The notes under the pieces: generated by a model
What the model saw: only the letters and a program-made list of their open reading frames with translations
Database searches by the model: none
Told to the model about the DNA's origin: nothing
DNA from: Paulinella micropora
Taxonomy: Eukaryota > Cercozoa > Imbricatea > Euglyphida
DNA length: 64,000 nucleotides
Assembly: GCA_009731375.1 (NCBI GenBank)
Contig: BJOX01000017.1
Coordinates: 205,454-269,453 of the forward strand
Direction of reading: 5' to 3'
Shown here: positions 38,961 to 50,709 of the stretch, one piece after another
How positions within the stretch are numbered: position 1 is the first letter of the stretch
Layout: each line of letters opens with the position of its first letter
Made by a program: the position numbers and the translations under genes

Positions 38961-39149
38961 GGGAAAACACAGACAATTTATGATTTGCTTTATTTTTGCA
39001 GCTTTGCGTCGTTTTGTTACTTAATTCGCGGCTACACAGCCTGGGGAAGCGGACTTTACCGTCAGGCACATAGCAGTCTGGAATGTCTAGTACAGCTATC
39101 TTTGCGTTGCCGTAGGCTATATTTAAGTAGTCAAAATGCATTATTATAT

Positions 39150-39200
39150 TAATATAAACTAATAAAAGTTGTTTTTGCTATTTACTACGACTTTTAATAA
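39150..39200 (-). repeat. Right terminal inverted repeat of the 9-kb element
   Basis: Read on the minus strand it starts TTATTAAAAGTCGTAGTAAA, matching the left end with small indels. The duplication CATAAA follows at 39201-39206. Confidence 0.65.
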
Positions 39201-39206
39201 CATAAA

Positions 39207-41385
39207 AAGCATGCCGGTAGTGACTACGCAAATTTGTGCAATCCTTACGACCTACGACCTTCCGGCCCTTCGTATCAGGAAGAGGATCATTCGCCCCGTA
39301 GGCGCAGGAACCATATTCCAATCTGCCAGTAGCACAATTTACGCCAGTGGCTGTTCTCCTTCAGCGCCCTTCTCTCATATTTCGGGATTCCCGGTGCCTT
39401 GCTGAGCCGATCGTCCGGGGGATATCGTGGCTCGTTCGGTTTCAAATCCAGATTCCTTGCCGCGTTAGTGTAAAAGGACGGATCCATCACGTCTGACCAG
39501 GTCCGGATCCTTTCTGCCTGAACCCTCCCGCTCCATGAGCCGCGTTTACCACCGCCGGCCGAGTATAAGGATGCGGGCGACGATCTTTCCTGTTAGACCC
39601 CGGCCTCGTCCTCCCTCCGCCGAAGTCCCCTGTGCCACGTTGTGGTCTGCCACTGCCCTGTTGGCCCCTTGTACTACCGCCACCTCCACCGGTCTGCCGT
39701 CCTCCTTGTTGCTGCCGCATTGGTGCCTTTGGCATCTTCGCCAGAATCGCTGGATCCATCAACAGTGTCTTTATTGCCTTGACGTCTTCGTGATCCATCG
39801 TCCAAGCCACCGCATCTCTGCCATTTGTCCTTGTTGTCATTGGGTAGCGTCGGCAGTTTCAAGCCCGCGGTCAGCATCTCCGTTACCACGTTCTTGGTCG
39901 CCTGTTCCCTCCATAAGCCATGCCCCAAGATTAGCGGGTATACCTTCCGCTCATCGTTGATCAGGCACGCGTCCATGACTGCTTGGAATAAGGCCGGCAG
40001 AGGCACGCGGGCCCTGACCTTATCCTGGATCACCCCCGAACCGTTTCCAATTCCTCATCCGCATCGGTGAGTGCCACAAACCCAAAGACCGTGCCAAAGA
40101 CATAATGGATCACATCCACGAACTGCCAGTGCGATCTCGCCGCATTGCCCTTGATTTCCTTGTCGTAGACTTCCTTCCACGTCTGCTGGTTCGACAACCC
40201 CGAATTAGCCCCAACAATTCCCAAGACGTCCGCCAAGACGAAGCAAATTGATTCCAGGTCGTTGCCACTCTGCGCCCCGCGCAGCTGTTTCTTGAACTGT
40301 ACCTCAAATTGCCGCATCATGTTCATATATCGCCTGTCATCACCTTGGCTTTGGTCGATTTGGTCGTATCCCCGCCTTGCCAGCTCAGTATTTGCCTTCA
40401 ACTCTTTTATTATCTTTTCCCTTTTCTCCCATCCTTGGACCGAACTCCGGTTCGCCCAACCCGAGCGATTCTTCTCGTCATCCTCCGATCCTTCCTCCTT
40501 TGAATCCTCATCCGACTCCGAGCCTTCCGAGCGCTTTTCTTCTTCTTACTCTTCTTCTTCTTTTTCTTTTTCTTTTCCAGTGACGCCGCCTCCGGTTCCT
40601 CCATTAATTTCAGCCGAAGCCTAGTCCAGGCTACCCAACCATCCACACACCCCCTCACCAATGACAGGTGATAAACCCACATCCGCAGTTCCGTCACCGT
40701 CGCCTTGCGGACCGCCTCATCCATCAGAGCGCTCCCGTTCGACGCGTTGTCCAGGAGCCTCTTGAGTGCCGTCCCCCGTTCCTTGATGTGCCCCATCGCG
40801 TCCATGCCGTCGTTGTACTGCTTTATGGCTTCAGTAAAAACCCGCTTCCTTCCTCACCTCGTCCGCCCATTGCGCGTTTGCCGTCTCCAACCACGACGCC
40901 AAGTCATCAACCGGATTGAGCATCATGCGCCTGTTCCAATCGATGACGCAGTGACTTTGATGTCCTGCTGTCGGATTTCCATGATCAGCAGGTCAATAGC
41001 TGCCATCAGTTCCGTCACCTTTCCTTCGGCGACGGTTATGACCTCCCCTTCGTCCATTATAGGCCGTACCATATAATAAGCTATCAACGCCTTCGACGAG
41101 ATCTGATCCCTGTGGTGTCCCACCGCCACCGCCAAAGCCTCCGCCATTTTGGCCAACACTCCCGTCTTGATCCCCGGCCCCCAGTGTGGCTTGCCTGCCG
41201 GTAGCTGCCATTCGTTCCACGCGTCGATGTCGTCCTTAATTCCCCCTTCATCAGGTCTGTCCGTCCAAATTTTGAGCGAGTTCCTGTTCAGCTGTGAGTA
41301 AATCTCGATAGCCGTCGGGCTCGCCTGCAGCATCTGGAGGAAGTGGTCTGACATAATCGGAGGATTCCGCGCATACGTCAAAGGT
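39207..41385 (-). pseudogene. Gag region, 3' half, of the gypsy-type element
   Basis: Overlapping minus frames cover this stretch: 41381-40923 (MSDHFLQMLQASPTAIEIYS), 40805-40410, 40401-40030 (MRQFEVQFKKQLRGAQSGND, helical, Gag-like), 40033-39674 and 39840-39205. They alternate helical segments and low-complexity Lys or Gly/Arg-rich stretches (GGGGSTRGQQGSGRPQRGTG). The last part resembles nucleocapsid RGG regions. Frame changes at four points show decay or missed introns. It would form the virus-like particle that packages element RNA. Confidence 0.5.
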
Positions 41386-44300
41386 CCCCCCCCTCGTCCA
41401 CTCGCATAGGCGAGGGCCCCGCTTTCTTGAGTGGCGTGAACCTGATCGGGAGTACCGGTGGCGGTACCCCTCCTTGCGCCTCGTCTGCCATTCGTTGCCG
41501 CTAACGTAGAAGGGAGAAATTGATAATAATAAAACCCAAACCCATATATACATGCCCCTCTTCAAATATAATCCCCATTATCCTGTCCACATCCCCTTTG
41601 GTATCCAGGCACTGCCCGCCTCTAGCCTTCCATGTCCTCTCTCCCTCTTTCCCATATATCCGTCCTTTTTTTTCCACTGATTCGTTTTCGTGTCCCCTCC
41701 CGTTGGTCACATGCTGAACTGTTCCAGCACGTCCCTATCTAACTTTTCCATCCAATCCATCACCTCCTCCGCTGTCTCCCGTTGGTCCCAAGACCCCCTA
41801 CTCCCTTCGACCTCTCTTCCACTTCTTCAACCGTTGTCTCTTCCTCCTCCTCCTTTGCTTCCTTCTCCCACTTCATTGCCAACTCCTGTATGTGTCTTAC
41901 CTCCATTTTTGCCCCCAAAGGCATCATCCATTCCTTCGTCTCCTCCGACTGCCACTCATTATCCCCTACACTCCCCTGTGTCTGTTCCTTCGACCATCTC
42001 ATCCTCAACCGACTCACAAACTGTTTCCATTGTGCCGGATGTTCGTCATGCCATTTGGCCTCCCAAGCCTTAGCATCTGCACTGTGCCCGTAAGCGCAGT
42101 TTCCACCGACAAAACAACGTCTTGTATCATGTCTCCCAGTCTCCTTTCCACCTCTTGGATCCTCCTCCGATTCCTTGAAATGTTTCCAACAAGGCTCCCT
42201 CATCTCGACCGGCATCGTACTCGTTCGTTTCTCCCATCTCTTCCTTATAATTTCCCATCTTGCCTCCTCTACCACCTCCTTCTGCCGTTGTGCCCGTTCC
42301 TGTCCCTGTTCCCATGCCTGGGCCAGTGCTGTAACTTGGCTCCCCGAGTTATGATCTGAGTCCTCTCTTATCTCTTGTTCCACCACCAACTCTCCCTCTA
42401 TCTCCTCGTCTTCCGCCTTCCTTCTCACCTCCCTCGCCATCTTCAGTTCCTGTGTCACCCTTTCCACCTCCTCATCCACTGCCATTTCCTCCATTTGAGT
42501 GTGACTTGTTGCCTCTCTTCCCAGCTCAATATCCGTCCTCCCTGCTGCCCTTTCTTTCTTGTCCTTTTGTTTCCACTGGCTTCTGTCCTTCCGCAACTGT
42601 TTAAGCCACTCCTGTGTCTCTTCACTGTCCCAATCGTTGTCTGGCGCATGGTTCTCCACCCTCTCGATTATTCCTCGCATCCGCAATGGTTCGACGAACA
42701 GTGTCCAACTGTCCTCTCCTCTTCCTTGGAGAGTTTGCAACCATTTCTTGGCATGTGCTGCCTTCCCCGTGGCGCAAGCCGTATGTACCCTTTCCGCTAC
42801 CCATTTCTCCCCCACCTTCGTCAACAAGGCCAGAAAAACATATTTGTTCCTTGCCTCCTCCGACTAGGCGAATTTTCTCCAGAAACCCTCCCGCTCTCTA
42901 AACCACCGCCATCTTAACTCCCATAGTTTCCTATTTGCCATCCACCTTTTATCCCCCGTTATCCGTTCCGTGTGCAAAATTGCCTCCACCCGTTCACTCC
43001 ACTCTTCACCCATCTCCTCTATGAACTGCCGTGCCTCCTCATCCACCTTATATTCCACCCCCCTAATTCGTCCCCACTGCTGGTCCCCCTCCGTCAGCTC
43101 CAACCTTAGCTCCCGTTTGCTCATCCTCTGACGTATGTCCTAACGTAGAAGCATGTGCCATGTTGTCTAGTATCCCTCACTCCTCCTTTTTCGCCTTCTT
43201 GTTTGGCTTGTCCTCCTCCTTGTCTCCTATCCCTCTTTCTCGTTTCTCCTTCTTCCATGCCTCTCTGGCCTCCTTCCAGCCTTGTGTGACCATATATCTC
43301 GTTCTCCTCATCCTAGCCGCATTTCCGATCGCTCTCTTCAAACCACATAATTGCCCCAAACTACGTCTTGTCGGGCGTAAGCTGCACTGGCTGGGGTTGA
43401 CGCAGCACATCGTCGCAGAAAATGAGGGCCCGCTCCGGGACGACACATTTCTGTGGAAAGCGGCGCGAACGTTCCTGCAGGAACTGGGGGGATTGGTGCC
43501 GCGGTCGCTGCCGGCGCTGCGGCTGCCACAGTTTGCAGACGTCTTTGCGTTGGGCGGAGGCGCAGTTTGTAGCCAAGCTCCACAGCTGCAGCGAAGAGTG
43601 CCTGCGTTCCGCCGCGGTGCTGGGGCAGGCCGCGAGCCTGCAGGAACTGTACTTGAGCAAGGCCTGCAGCCCCGAGGACCTCTGGACGGGCGCACAGTTG
43701 CGCCCGTCGACTGGTTGCCCCGGCTCGCACGCGCTTCAAAATCCACCGGACATATATCCCCCTGTTTCTGGACCAACATCCTTTCCATCTTCTGCCGCAT
43801 GGTGTCGAATTCCTCTGTTATCTCAGCCATACGTTTGTTTTTGTCCTTTCCTATCCTCATCTCATCCCTTTACCACATTCCCTTTTCCCCTTCCTCCGTC
43901 TCTTCCTCCCATGTCTTTCTCCAAAACTCCGGTGTCTCCTCCTCTCCCTCGTCCTCATCTTCCTCCTTCCCCTCGTCCACTTTCTCCTCCTTGCCTGTCT
44001 TTTCCTGATCTTCAGCCTCCATCCTATTGTCGTAAACCTAACGTATATATGATATCCTGTATCATCTAGCTCCTGTTCCCCTTATCCCCCATCCCACACT
44101 CCTTCCAAGCCTCCCATTCTACGCACTTAGTGCGAAAAAGAAAAATAAGGACTTGAAGGGTACTGATATGGCCGATATAGGCAGTAATCCATTCTTGGTA
44201 TAAGCCCGCAAAACCCCTTGAAAAAGGACACCATCTTTGCCTTGTCCACTCCCAAGGTCGCCCACCGTAAATACCGTGAATTTCCCCTTGGAGTTTTGTG

Positions 44301-44526
44301 TCATGATGTCACCCTCGTTTCTGTTCTCTTTCGCCATGTTCCTCGTGTCTTTTTCCAAACCAACTCCATTTGTTTCTCCCCTGTTCCCCTTTTGGTTCCC
44401 ACCACCTTCGACCCCCCATACGTGTTTGACTGTGGGCATATTCCGTCCCATCTCAGCCATTCCTCCGACTTGCTTGCTTCCTCCTTGCAACCTCGTTCCC
44501 CTGTGTTGTCCTCCTTCCATATACAC
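41386..44526 (-). pseudogene. Gag region, 5' half, of the gypsy-type element
   Basis: Main frames on the minus strand are 44526-44119 (GKFTVFTVGDLGSGQGKDGV), 43860-43177, 43124-42864 and 42827-41760. The last is a 355-residue Glu/Lys-rich coiled-coil protein with a CCCH-like zinc finger (RCFVGGNCAYGHSADAKAWE) instead of a CCHC knuckle. The frame 43860-43177 is interrupted by an unrelated GC-rich block (see 43372-43738). Individual pieces look protein-like but do not form one frame. Confidence 0.45.
43372..43738 (+). other. GC-rich insert in gag that reads as a host-type coding segment on the opposite strand
   Basis: This block is much richer in G and C than the flanking gag and has no repeats. 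On the plus strand, against the element's direction, it reads WLGLTQHIVAENEGPLRDDT, FLWKAARTFLQELGGLVPRS and ALRLPQFADVFAL. After a frame change near 43555 it continues RWAEAQFVAKLHSCSEECLR and ASLQELYLSKACSPEDLW. The composition and amphipathic helices look like a real helical protein. It has no intron or microsatellite, so it may derive from a spliced host transcript. I cannot name the gene. Confidence 0.4.
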
Positions 44527-45229
44527 CCAGCCATTCGTCGTGCCATATCAATGCTTGTTCCCCCAAGCCCCCAAATCCACTTTGTTGTCTTCCTTGTGTG
44601 ACATGTTGTCCCATGTCTGTATCTATTTGACACGTCATCCCCCTATGTGTCTGTGAGTACCACCCACTTTGCCATGTCATTCCTATGTCTCCACTCCATC
44701 AATCATCGTGAAAACATGCTACCATATTGTCACAATCCACAGCAAGCACAAAACCAATGTTTGCACTGAGTTGTCCTTACGGTTTCGAGAGAGAACATGA
44801 CATGTGTGGAGTGTCCCCATGACATGTATGTACAGCAACCCTTGCTCATCACTCGAAAAACCCTAAAACACGTAAAAAACGCATGTACCACACTCCTTGC
44901 ATATATGTGCATTCAAGGTAACCTTATGCCATAATAAATTACGAGTTTCCATGTGTACAAACCCTTTCCCGCCACATTATGCGTGTGTGTTTGACACAGC
45001 AACCCTTGCTTATCCACGAAAAGACACGAGAACCCAAGACAAACACAAGAAATGCATGCCCATGCATAGATTCATCCACAAACAACCAAAAACCATCAAC
45101 AACCATCAAGTTCCATTCCAATAAACCATGTCACAAACCTCCAATCTGTGCCTATTTTCTCAAGTCATAGAAGACCCAAAAATTTCCGAGGAACGAGGAA
45201 AATTTCCTACCCCGTAAACTGTGTTTTTA
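44527..45229 (-). promoter_or_regulatory. 5' untranslated leader of the gypsy-type element
   Basis: About 700 bp between the primer-binding site and the first gag-like frame, without a good coding frame. It has repeated ACAGCAACCCTTGCT(C/T)ATC words near 44832 and 44997. This may hold packaging signals. Confidence 0.4.
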
Positions 45230-45241
45230 TTAGCGACTCCA
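45230..45241 (-). promoter_or_regulatory. Primer-binding site TGGAGTCGCTAA
   Basis: On the minus strand TGGAGTCGCTAA begins one base after the LTR end. PBS sequences start with TGG because they pair with the CCA end of a tRNA. The matching tRNA would end TTAGCGACTCCA. Confidence 0.7.
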
Positions 45242-45242
45242 A

Positions 45243-45408
45243 TGTTACCGAGACCAAATATTTAATTAAATATAGTAACTGTCTAACGACTTGTGGAATG
45301 AGGAATAGTAACCTAACGTAGAAGGGACTCCGTACTCTCCAAGCCTCAGCCAAAATAAACCGACAGACCGGAACATAGAGTCCATTTTATACCAGATGGG
45401 CCGGCACA
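45243..45408 (-). repeat. 5' LTR of the gypsy-type element, 166 bp
   Basis: It is the partner of 20947-21104. Minus-strand sequence starts TGTGCCGGCCCATCTGG and ends GGTAACA. The downstream flank is CTTT, equal to the 4 bp before the other LTR. Confidence 0.85.
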
Positions 45409-45688
45409 CTTTTTATTTTATTTTATAATAATAATTTTTTTCATACTTAAAACTTTTTTCATATATACAATATATATTTTCAATTTTTTTTTAATAGATA
45501 AAACTTTGTGTAAAATTCTGAAGTATACGTGACTCCATTAAATTGCGAACTCACATCAGACCAAAATGTATATATATACGCTATCTATACAAACAAAACT
45601 TTCTGACTCCTGCATTTTAATAGTATTAAAAAACGAAATTTAATTACAATAGAAAAAAAAAAGAAAAAAGAGAGAGAGAGAGAGAAAG
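45409..45688. other. AT-rich flank between the two retrotransposons
   Basis: No coding signal. It continues the ACTTTTTTCATACTT-type sequence seen left of 20947 and ends in a short GA array. Confidence 0.5.
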
Positions 45689-46094
45689 TGTAGGCGCAGA
45701 TAGGTAAATATGTGCTACTTTAATATACCACTGTGTCAGTCCAGACACAATCAGAGCTTTGAGAGACTAGCCATCGAGAACCTTTACCGATCCCTTTCAG
45801 GATCACTCCGGGCTACTCTAGCAAGACTGTCTCGCAGTAAGGAAACGCACTGAGGCTTTAATAACTCGTATAAAAAAGAGAACTGAACTAACCGCGGGAG
45901 AATCTGCCACGTCACACAGAAGCTGCCACGTCACAAAACTGACTAACTTAGATGACCAAGTTACGTAGTTATAATCATGACTGGTAAATGATGTATTAAG
46001 TCCTTACAGTTAACATTGGCATTATTGACTGTCAGTCCAATTGACAAATCAACTATCCACGTAACGGTGATTAAAATTGAAATAGCTATGACCA
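45689..46094 (-). repeat. Candidate 3' LTR of the copia-type element, 406 bp
   Basis: The plus-strand block starts TGTAGGCGCAG and ends GCTATGACCA. On the minus strand it is preceded by a purine-rich TAAGGGGGAGCG (46095-46106), suitable as a polypurine tract. No second copy is found right of 52646, so the 5' LTR is missing or outside recognisable sequence. The assignment rests on position and the TG...CA ends. Confidence 0.45.
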
Positions 46095-46106
46095 ACGCTC
46101 CCCCTT

Positions 46107-46513
46107 AGTTATTTGTCAATGCTATAACTATCCGTCATAAGTGTCTTATTGTTCTTAAGCAAACGAAAAATTTGCAAGCGATTCCCGTAAGGGGTATCAG
46201 AAGTCTAGAAAAATTATATATATAAATATAGTAGAGGTGTGTGAAAAAAGTGAAAAGAAAGAAAGCGATCAGTTCTTTGCGTTGAAGGTAAGTTGTCCGA
46301 TCTCCGCTGCCACCGGTCGCCGAAAATGTCTGGTGGGGATTGCCACCCGCCACCCGAGTCTCGGCAAGCCTCCGGAGGCCCGCCACCAACGGCCTCGATC
46401 CTACAATCCGATTGCCACGGGCGCCCAGATCAACACCTATAGGAGAGGACACACTCGCACAAAAGAAAACACAAAGAAGAACAAAACACAAAACATCGGT
46501 GAAACACCTGCGA
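46107..46513. other. Non-coding stretch between copia RNase H and LTR
   Basis: No convincing gene. It ends with a short palindrome, CATTCCGGGGATTCCGGAATG-like, at the RNase H stop codon. Confidence 0.4.
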
Positions 46514-48392
46514 TCATTCCGGGGATTCCGGAATGATGACCGTGAATTTGTTCAATAGATACATGAACTGATCACGAGGTAATGGTTTGGTGAGTAGATC
46601 ACCGATTTGTTTCTTAGTACTGACCTTAATAAACTTTATCTCACCATCTCTCTGTGAATGATGTATGAAATGTAGTTCGAGAGGTATATGTTTGGTGCGT
46701 GGTACGGATAATCCCCGTTCGCCTGCGAGAATTGTTTGGGTATTATCCTCAAATAATTCAACCGGACCTTTTTGCGGAATTCCGAGTTCCTGTCTAACAT
46801 GACCTACAGCTAGACCCTCTCTAATACATTCTGCTGCTGCAAATATTTCAGCATCATTCGAACTAAGGGCTATCCTACTCTGTCTCTTAGAAAGCCAACC
46901 TATAGGGTCCGCTCCCCATAGAATTACGTATCCCGTACGTGACTTTCCGGTCTTATTGCAAACCTTATGGGCCGCATCAGGCCATAACGTGACTTTTGGA
47001 TAGGATTGACTCTCTTGCGAGGATTTAGGCCCGTGAAATGCTAAACCGCAAAATGAGCCAATTAAATACCGCAATATCCTTCCTAACATTGCATAAGTGA
47101 CTCCCTTATCTATGGTCTGCATAACACTAGCTGCATTGAGCGCCTGTTCTATATCCGGCCTAGTCATCTAGCTAAATAAAGAAGACTACCAACTATGCTA
47201 GCTATAGCGAACTTACGCAACGCTGCATCATCGGACATAGCTAAGGGCAACTGATCTAGTGCAGGGGTGCTTACGGGGCGGGACTTACCATACCCAAACT
47301 CCCTTAACACCTGTAACTGGTACTTACGTTGATGAAGGACAATTCGTCCTCCTTCCTCTACTATTTCAATCCCTTTGAACTCCCTTGCAACTCCTAGCCG
47401 TTTTAGGGGGAAATGCTTCTCCAAAGCACTTGCAAAATCTTCATACGCGTTCATGCTAGGCGCCGTAAAGATTAAGTCATCAACATGAAAAATCCCCACT
47501 TTGGCTTCTCTTATGGCTTGTCATTCTCAACAAACATACAGAGGTCTGAGTCTAAAAGCCTAAAGCCAAGCTCCTTTAACTTCGGGGCTAATATCTCATG
47601 GCATCTACGGCCTGCTTGCGGCGCGCCATACAAAGCACCATCAATACGCAAAATCATCCCCTCATGCCCCTCTCTGTCTAACCCATCAGGAGCATATGCA
47701 AACAGGGTCATGCATTCGCGCATTTAGGTAGGCATTCTTAAAATCAACACCATACAGCTTATGGCCGTGCTAAGCAGCAAGCTTTGCAAGCATTAGCAGT
47801 GAGCGATGCGAGGCACAAGGAACAAACAACTGGTCAGGGTTAAAACTAACTCCTGGCTCTAACATGTTTCCCCTCAAAGCTAGTCTAGACTTAACAAACT
47901 TCCTATTGTTCTCGTCTATCTTCATTTATGAACCCATGTGAGCCTAACTATTTTGCTAACTCCAGCCTTTTTGGCTTCACTATAGTTAACCCAAGTGTAT
48001 GTCTTAAAGTCTTTAAGAGACTGTATCTCCTTCTTCATGCCTTCTTGCAAATCTTTCGCTGTCATACCCTGCTCTGCTATCTCTTTCGGCACACGAATGT
48101 TAAGATAAAGCAAAAGCTCATTCAGCTCATTCATGCATCTTTCATGACATAATATAGCACTCTCCAACTCTCCGGCAGGCAATATGGACTCTCCCTCACT
48201 TACCCTGTACTTGCTGATCTCTGAATCTAGCATCTTCTCTAGTTTGTCTTCAAACTGTACAAAGTGAGATGGCTTAGGTTGTTTTCTAACTTTTAACCTG
48301 TCTTTGGGGGCAAATTTCTGCTCACTATTCCTATGCGTACTTTGTTCTCCCATCCTTCTCCGTAAGTCTTCTCTGCCCACTCCTCTCCCCAC
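46514..48392 (-). pseudogene. Ty1/copia reverse transcriptase and RNase H, decayed
   Basis: Minus frames in order: 48392-47922 (EMKKEIQSLKDFKTYTWVNY ... IVRLTWVHK, the copia RT start), about 47930-47725 with KLYGVDFKNAYLNARMHDPV after an in-frame stop, 47723-47511 (ILRIDGALYGAPQAGRRCHE), 47499-47164 (MGIFHVDDLIFTAPSM, with HVDD in place of YVDD) and 47167-46514 (RNase H: LSSNDAEIFAAAECIREGL, LFEDNTQTI, TKHIPLELHFIH, and the TKPLPRDQF end). The set and order are diagnostic of Ty1/copia. At least three frame breaks and one stop make it inactive. Confidence 0.85.
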
Positions 48393-50149
<1,757 letters not shown>

Positions 50150-50656
50150 CTATTCATTCTGATGAGTGACAGACCGATGATGGATGTGATCCATCCTGCC
50201 GGTCGACGCAATATTCACGGGTAACCTAGTGTCAAGTAGCATAGGCCTTGACACCGTAACCGGTTTACCGTGTCCGTTGATGCGTGTTACCCTTGCTGTC
50301 CCCTCCCGCCCTATCTCGCACTCTCCGTTACCTGTTACTAGCTTAATAGGGGGTACTGACTTGATGTCATGTAATATTTCGGGATTGCAGGCTAGGTCCC
50401 TAGAAGACCCACTGTCCTGAACTATCGTGTTTTTCCTATCTCGCCCACCTTCCCCATCTAACACTAATGCATAGTTCTGTCTGCTGTCTTTGTGTTTTGA
50501 TGGTGTTGGTGGCTGAGTGGTGTGGGTGTCTTGGGTTTGTGTTGGTGGGGATAATGTCGTGCTAACTGCGTGTGCAATATACACTCCCTCTATCGCTCTT
50601 ACCACGTCTGTCAAGAACTCGTCTAGCACTAACTTCCCCTCACTCACTCTCTTCAC
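50150..50656 (-). CDS. Copia protease region
   Basis: The 168-residue frame includes a Pro/Thr-rich stretch (TQTQDTHTTQPPTPSKHKDS) and then TIVQDSGSSRDLACNPEILH and IKLVTGNGECEIGREGTARV. DSGSS followed by a strand-loop GNGE pattern matches the copia retropepsin active site (W/I-x-x-DSGAS-x-H). It cleaves Gag-Pol. It probably continues the Gag frame at 51981-50710 after a frame change. Confidence 0.6.
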   Translation of the reverse strand: MKRVSEGKLVLDEFLTDVVRAIEGVYIAHAVSTTLSPPTQTQDTHTTQPPTPSKHKDSRQNYALVLDGEGGRDRKNTIVQDSGSSRDLACNPEILHDIKSVPPIKLVTGNGECEIGREGTARVTRINGHGKPVTVSRPMLLDTRLPVNIASTGRMDHIHHRSVTHQNE

Positions 50657-50709
50657 GTCATCATTCCTTTCCCTGATGCATGTTGTGGTGAGTTGTTGAG
50701 CGAGCTGTG

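Larger units (their letters stand above)
30220..39200. mobile_element. 9.0-kb terminal-inverted-repeat DNA element with SET-domain gene, nested in the retrotransposon
   Basis: The left end TTATTAAAATGTCAGTA and the right end (reverse complement) TTATTAAAAGTCGTAGTA match imperfectly over about 45 bp. The 6-bp word CATAAA flanks both sides (30214-30219 and 39201-39206). Removing one CATAAA and the insert restores a continuous gag-pol region. Inside are a minus-strand transposase-like gene, two plus-strand genes with short introns, and palindromic GGTGGCAC...GCCACC motifs near both ends. The GC content, introns and codon use differ from the retrotransposon. I cannot assign a known superfamily. 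6-bp duplications occur in Polintons, Dada and a few others, but no Polinton genes are seen. Confidence 0.75.
20947..45408 (-). mobile_element. Ty3/gypsy-type LTR retrotransposon, 24.5 kb including a nested 9-kb element
   Basis: LTRs at 20947-21104 and 45243-45408 share long identical blocks (for example AACGTAGAAGGGACTCCGTA). They run TG...CA and are flanked by CTTT on both sides (20943-20946 and 45409-45412). On the minus strand the order is 5' LTR, primer-binding site, gag (44.5-39.2 kb), pol with protease, RT, RNase H and integrase (30.2-23.3 kb), polypurine tract, 3' LTR. Without the nested element it is about 15.5 kb, long for the family. Several frameshifts show it is not intact. Confidence 0.85.

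Noticed and set aside
30220-39200. Polinton/Maverick identity because of the 6-bp duplication
   Set aside because: Ends do not start with AG, and no protein-primed polymerase, capsid, ATPase or retroviral-type integrase is present.
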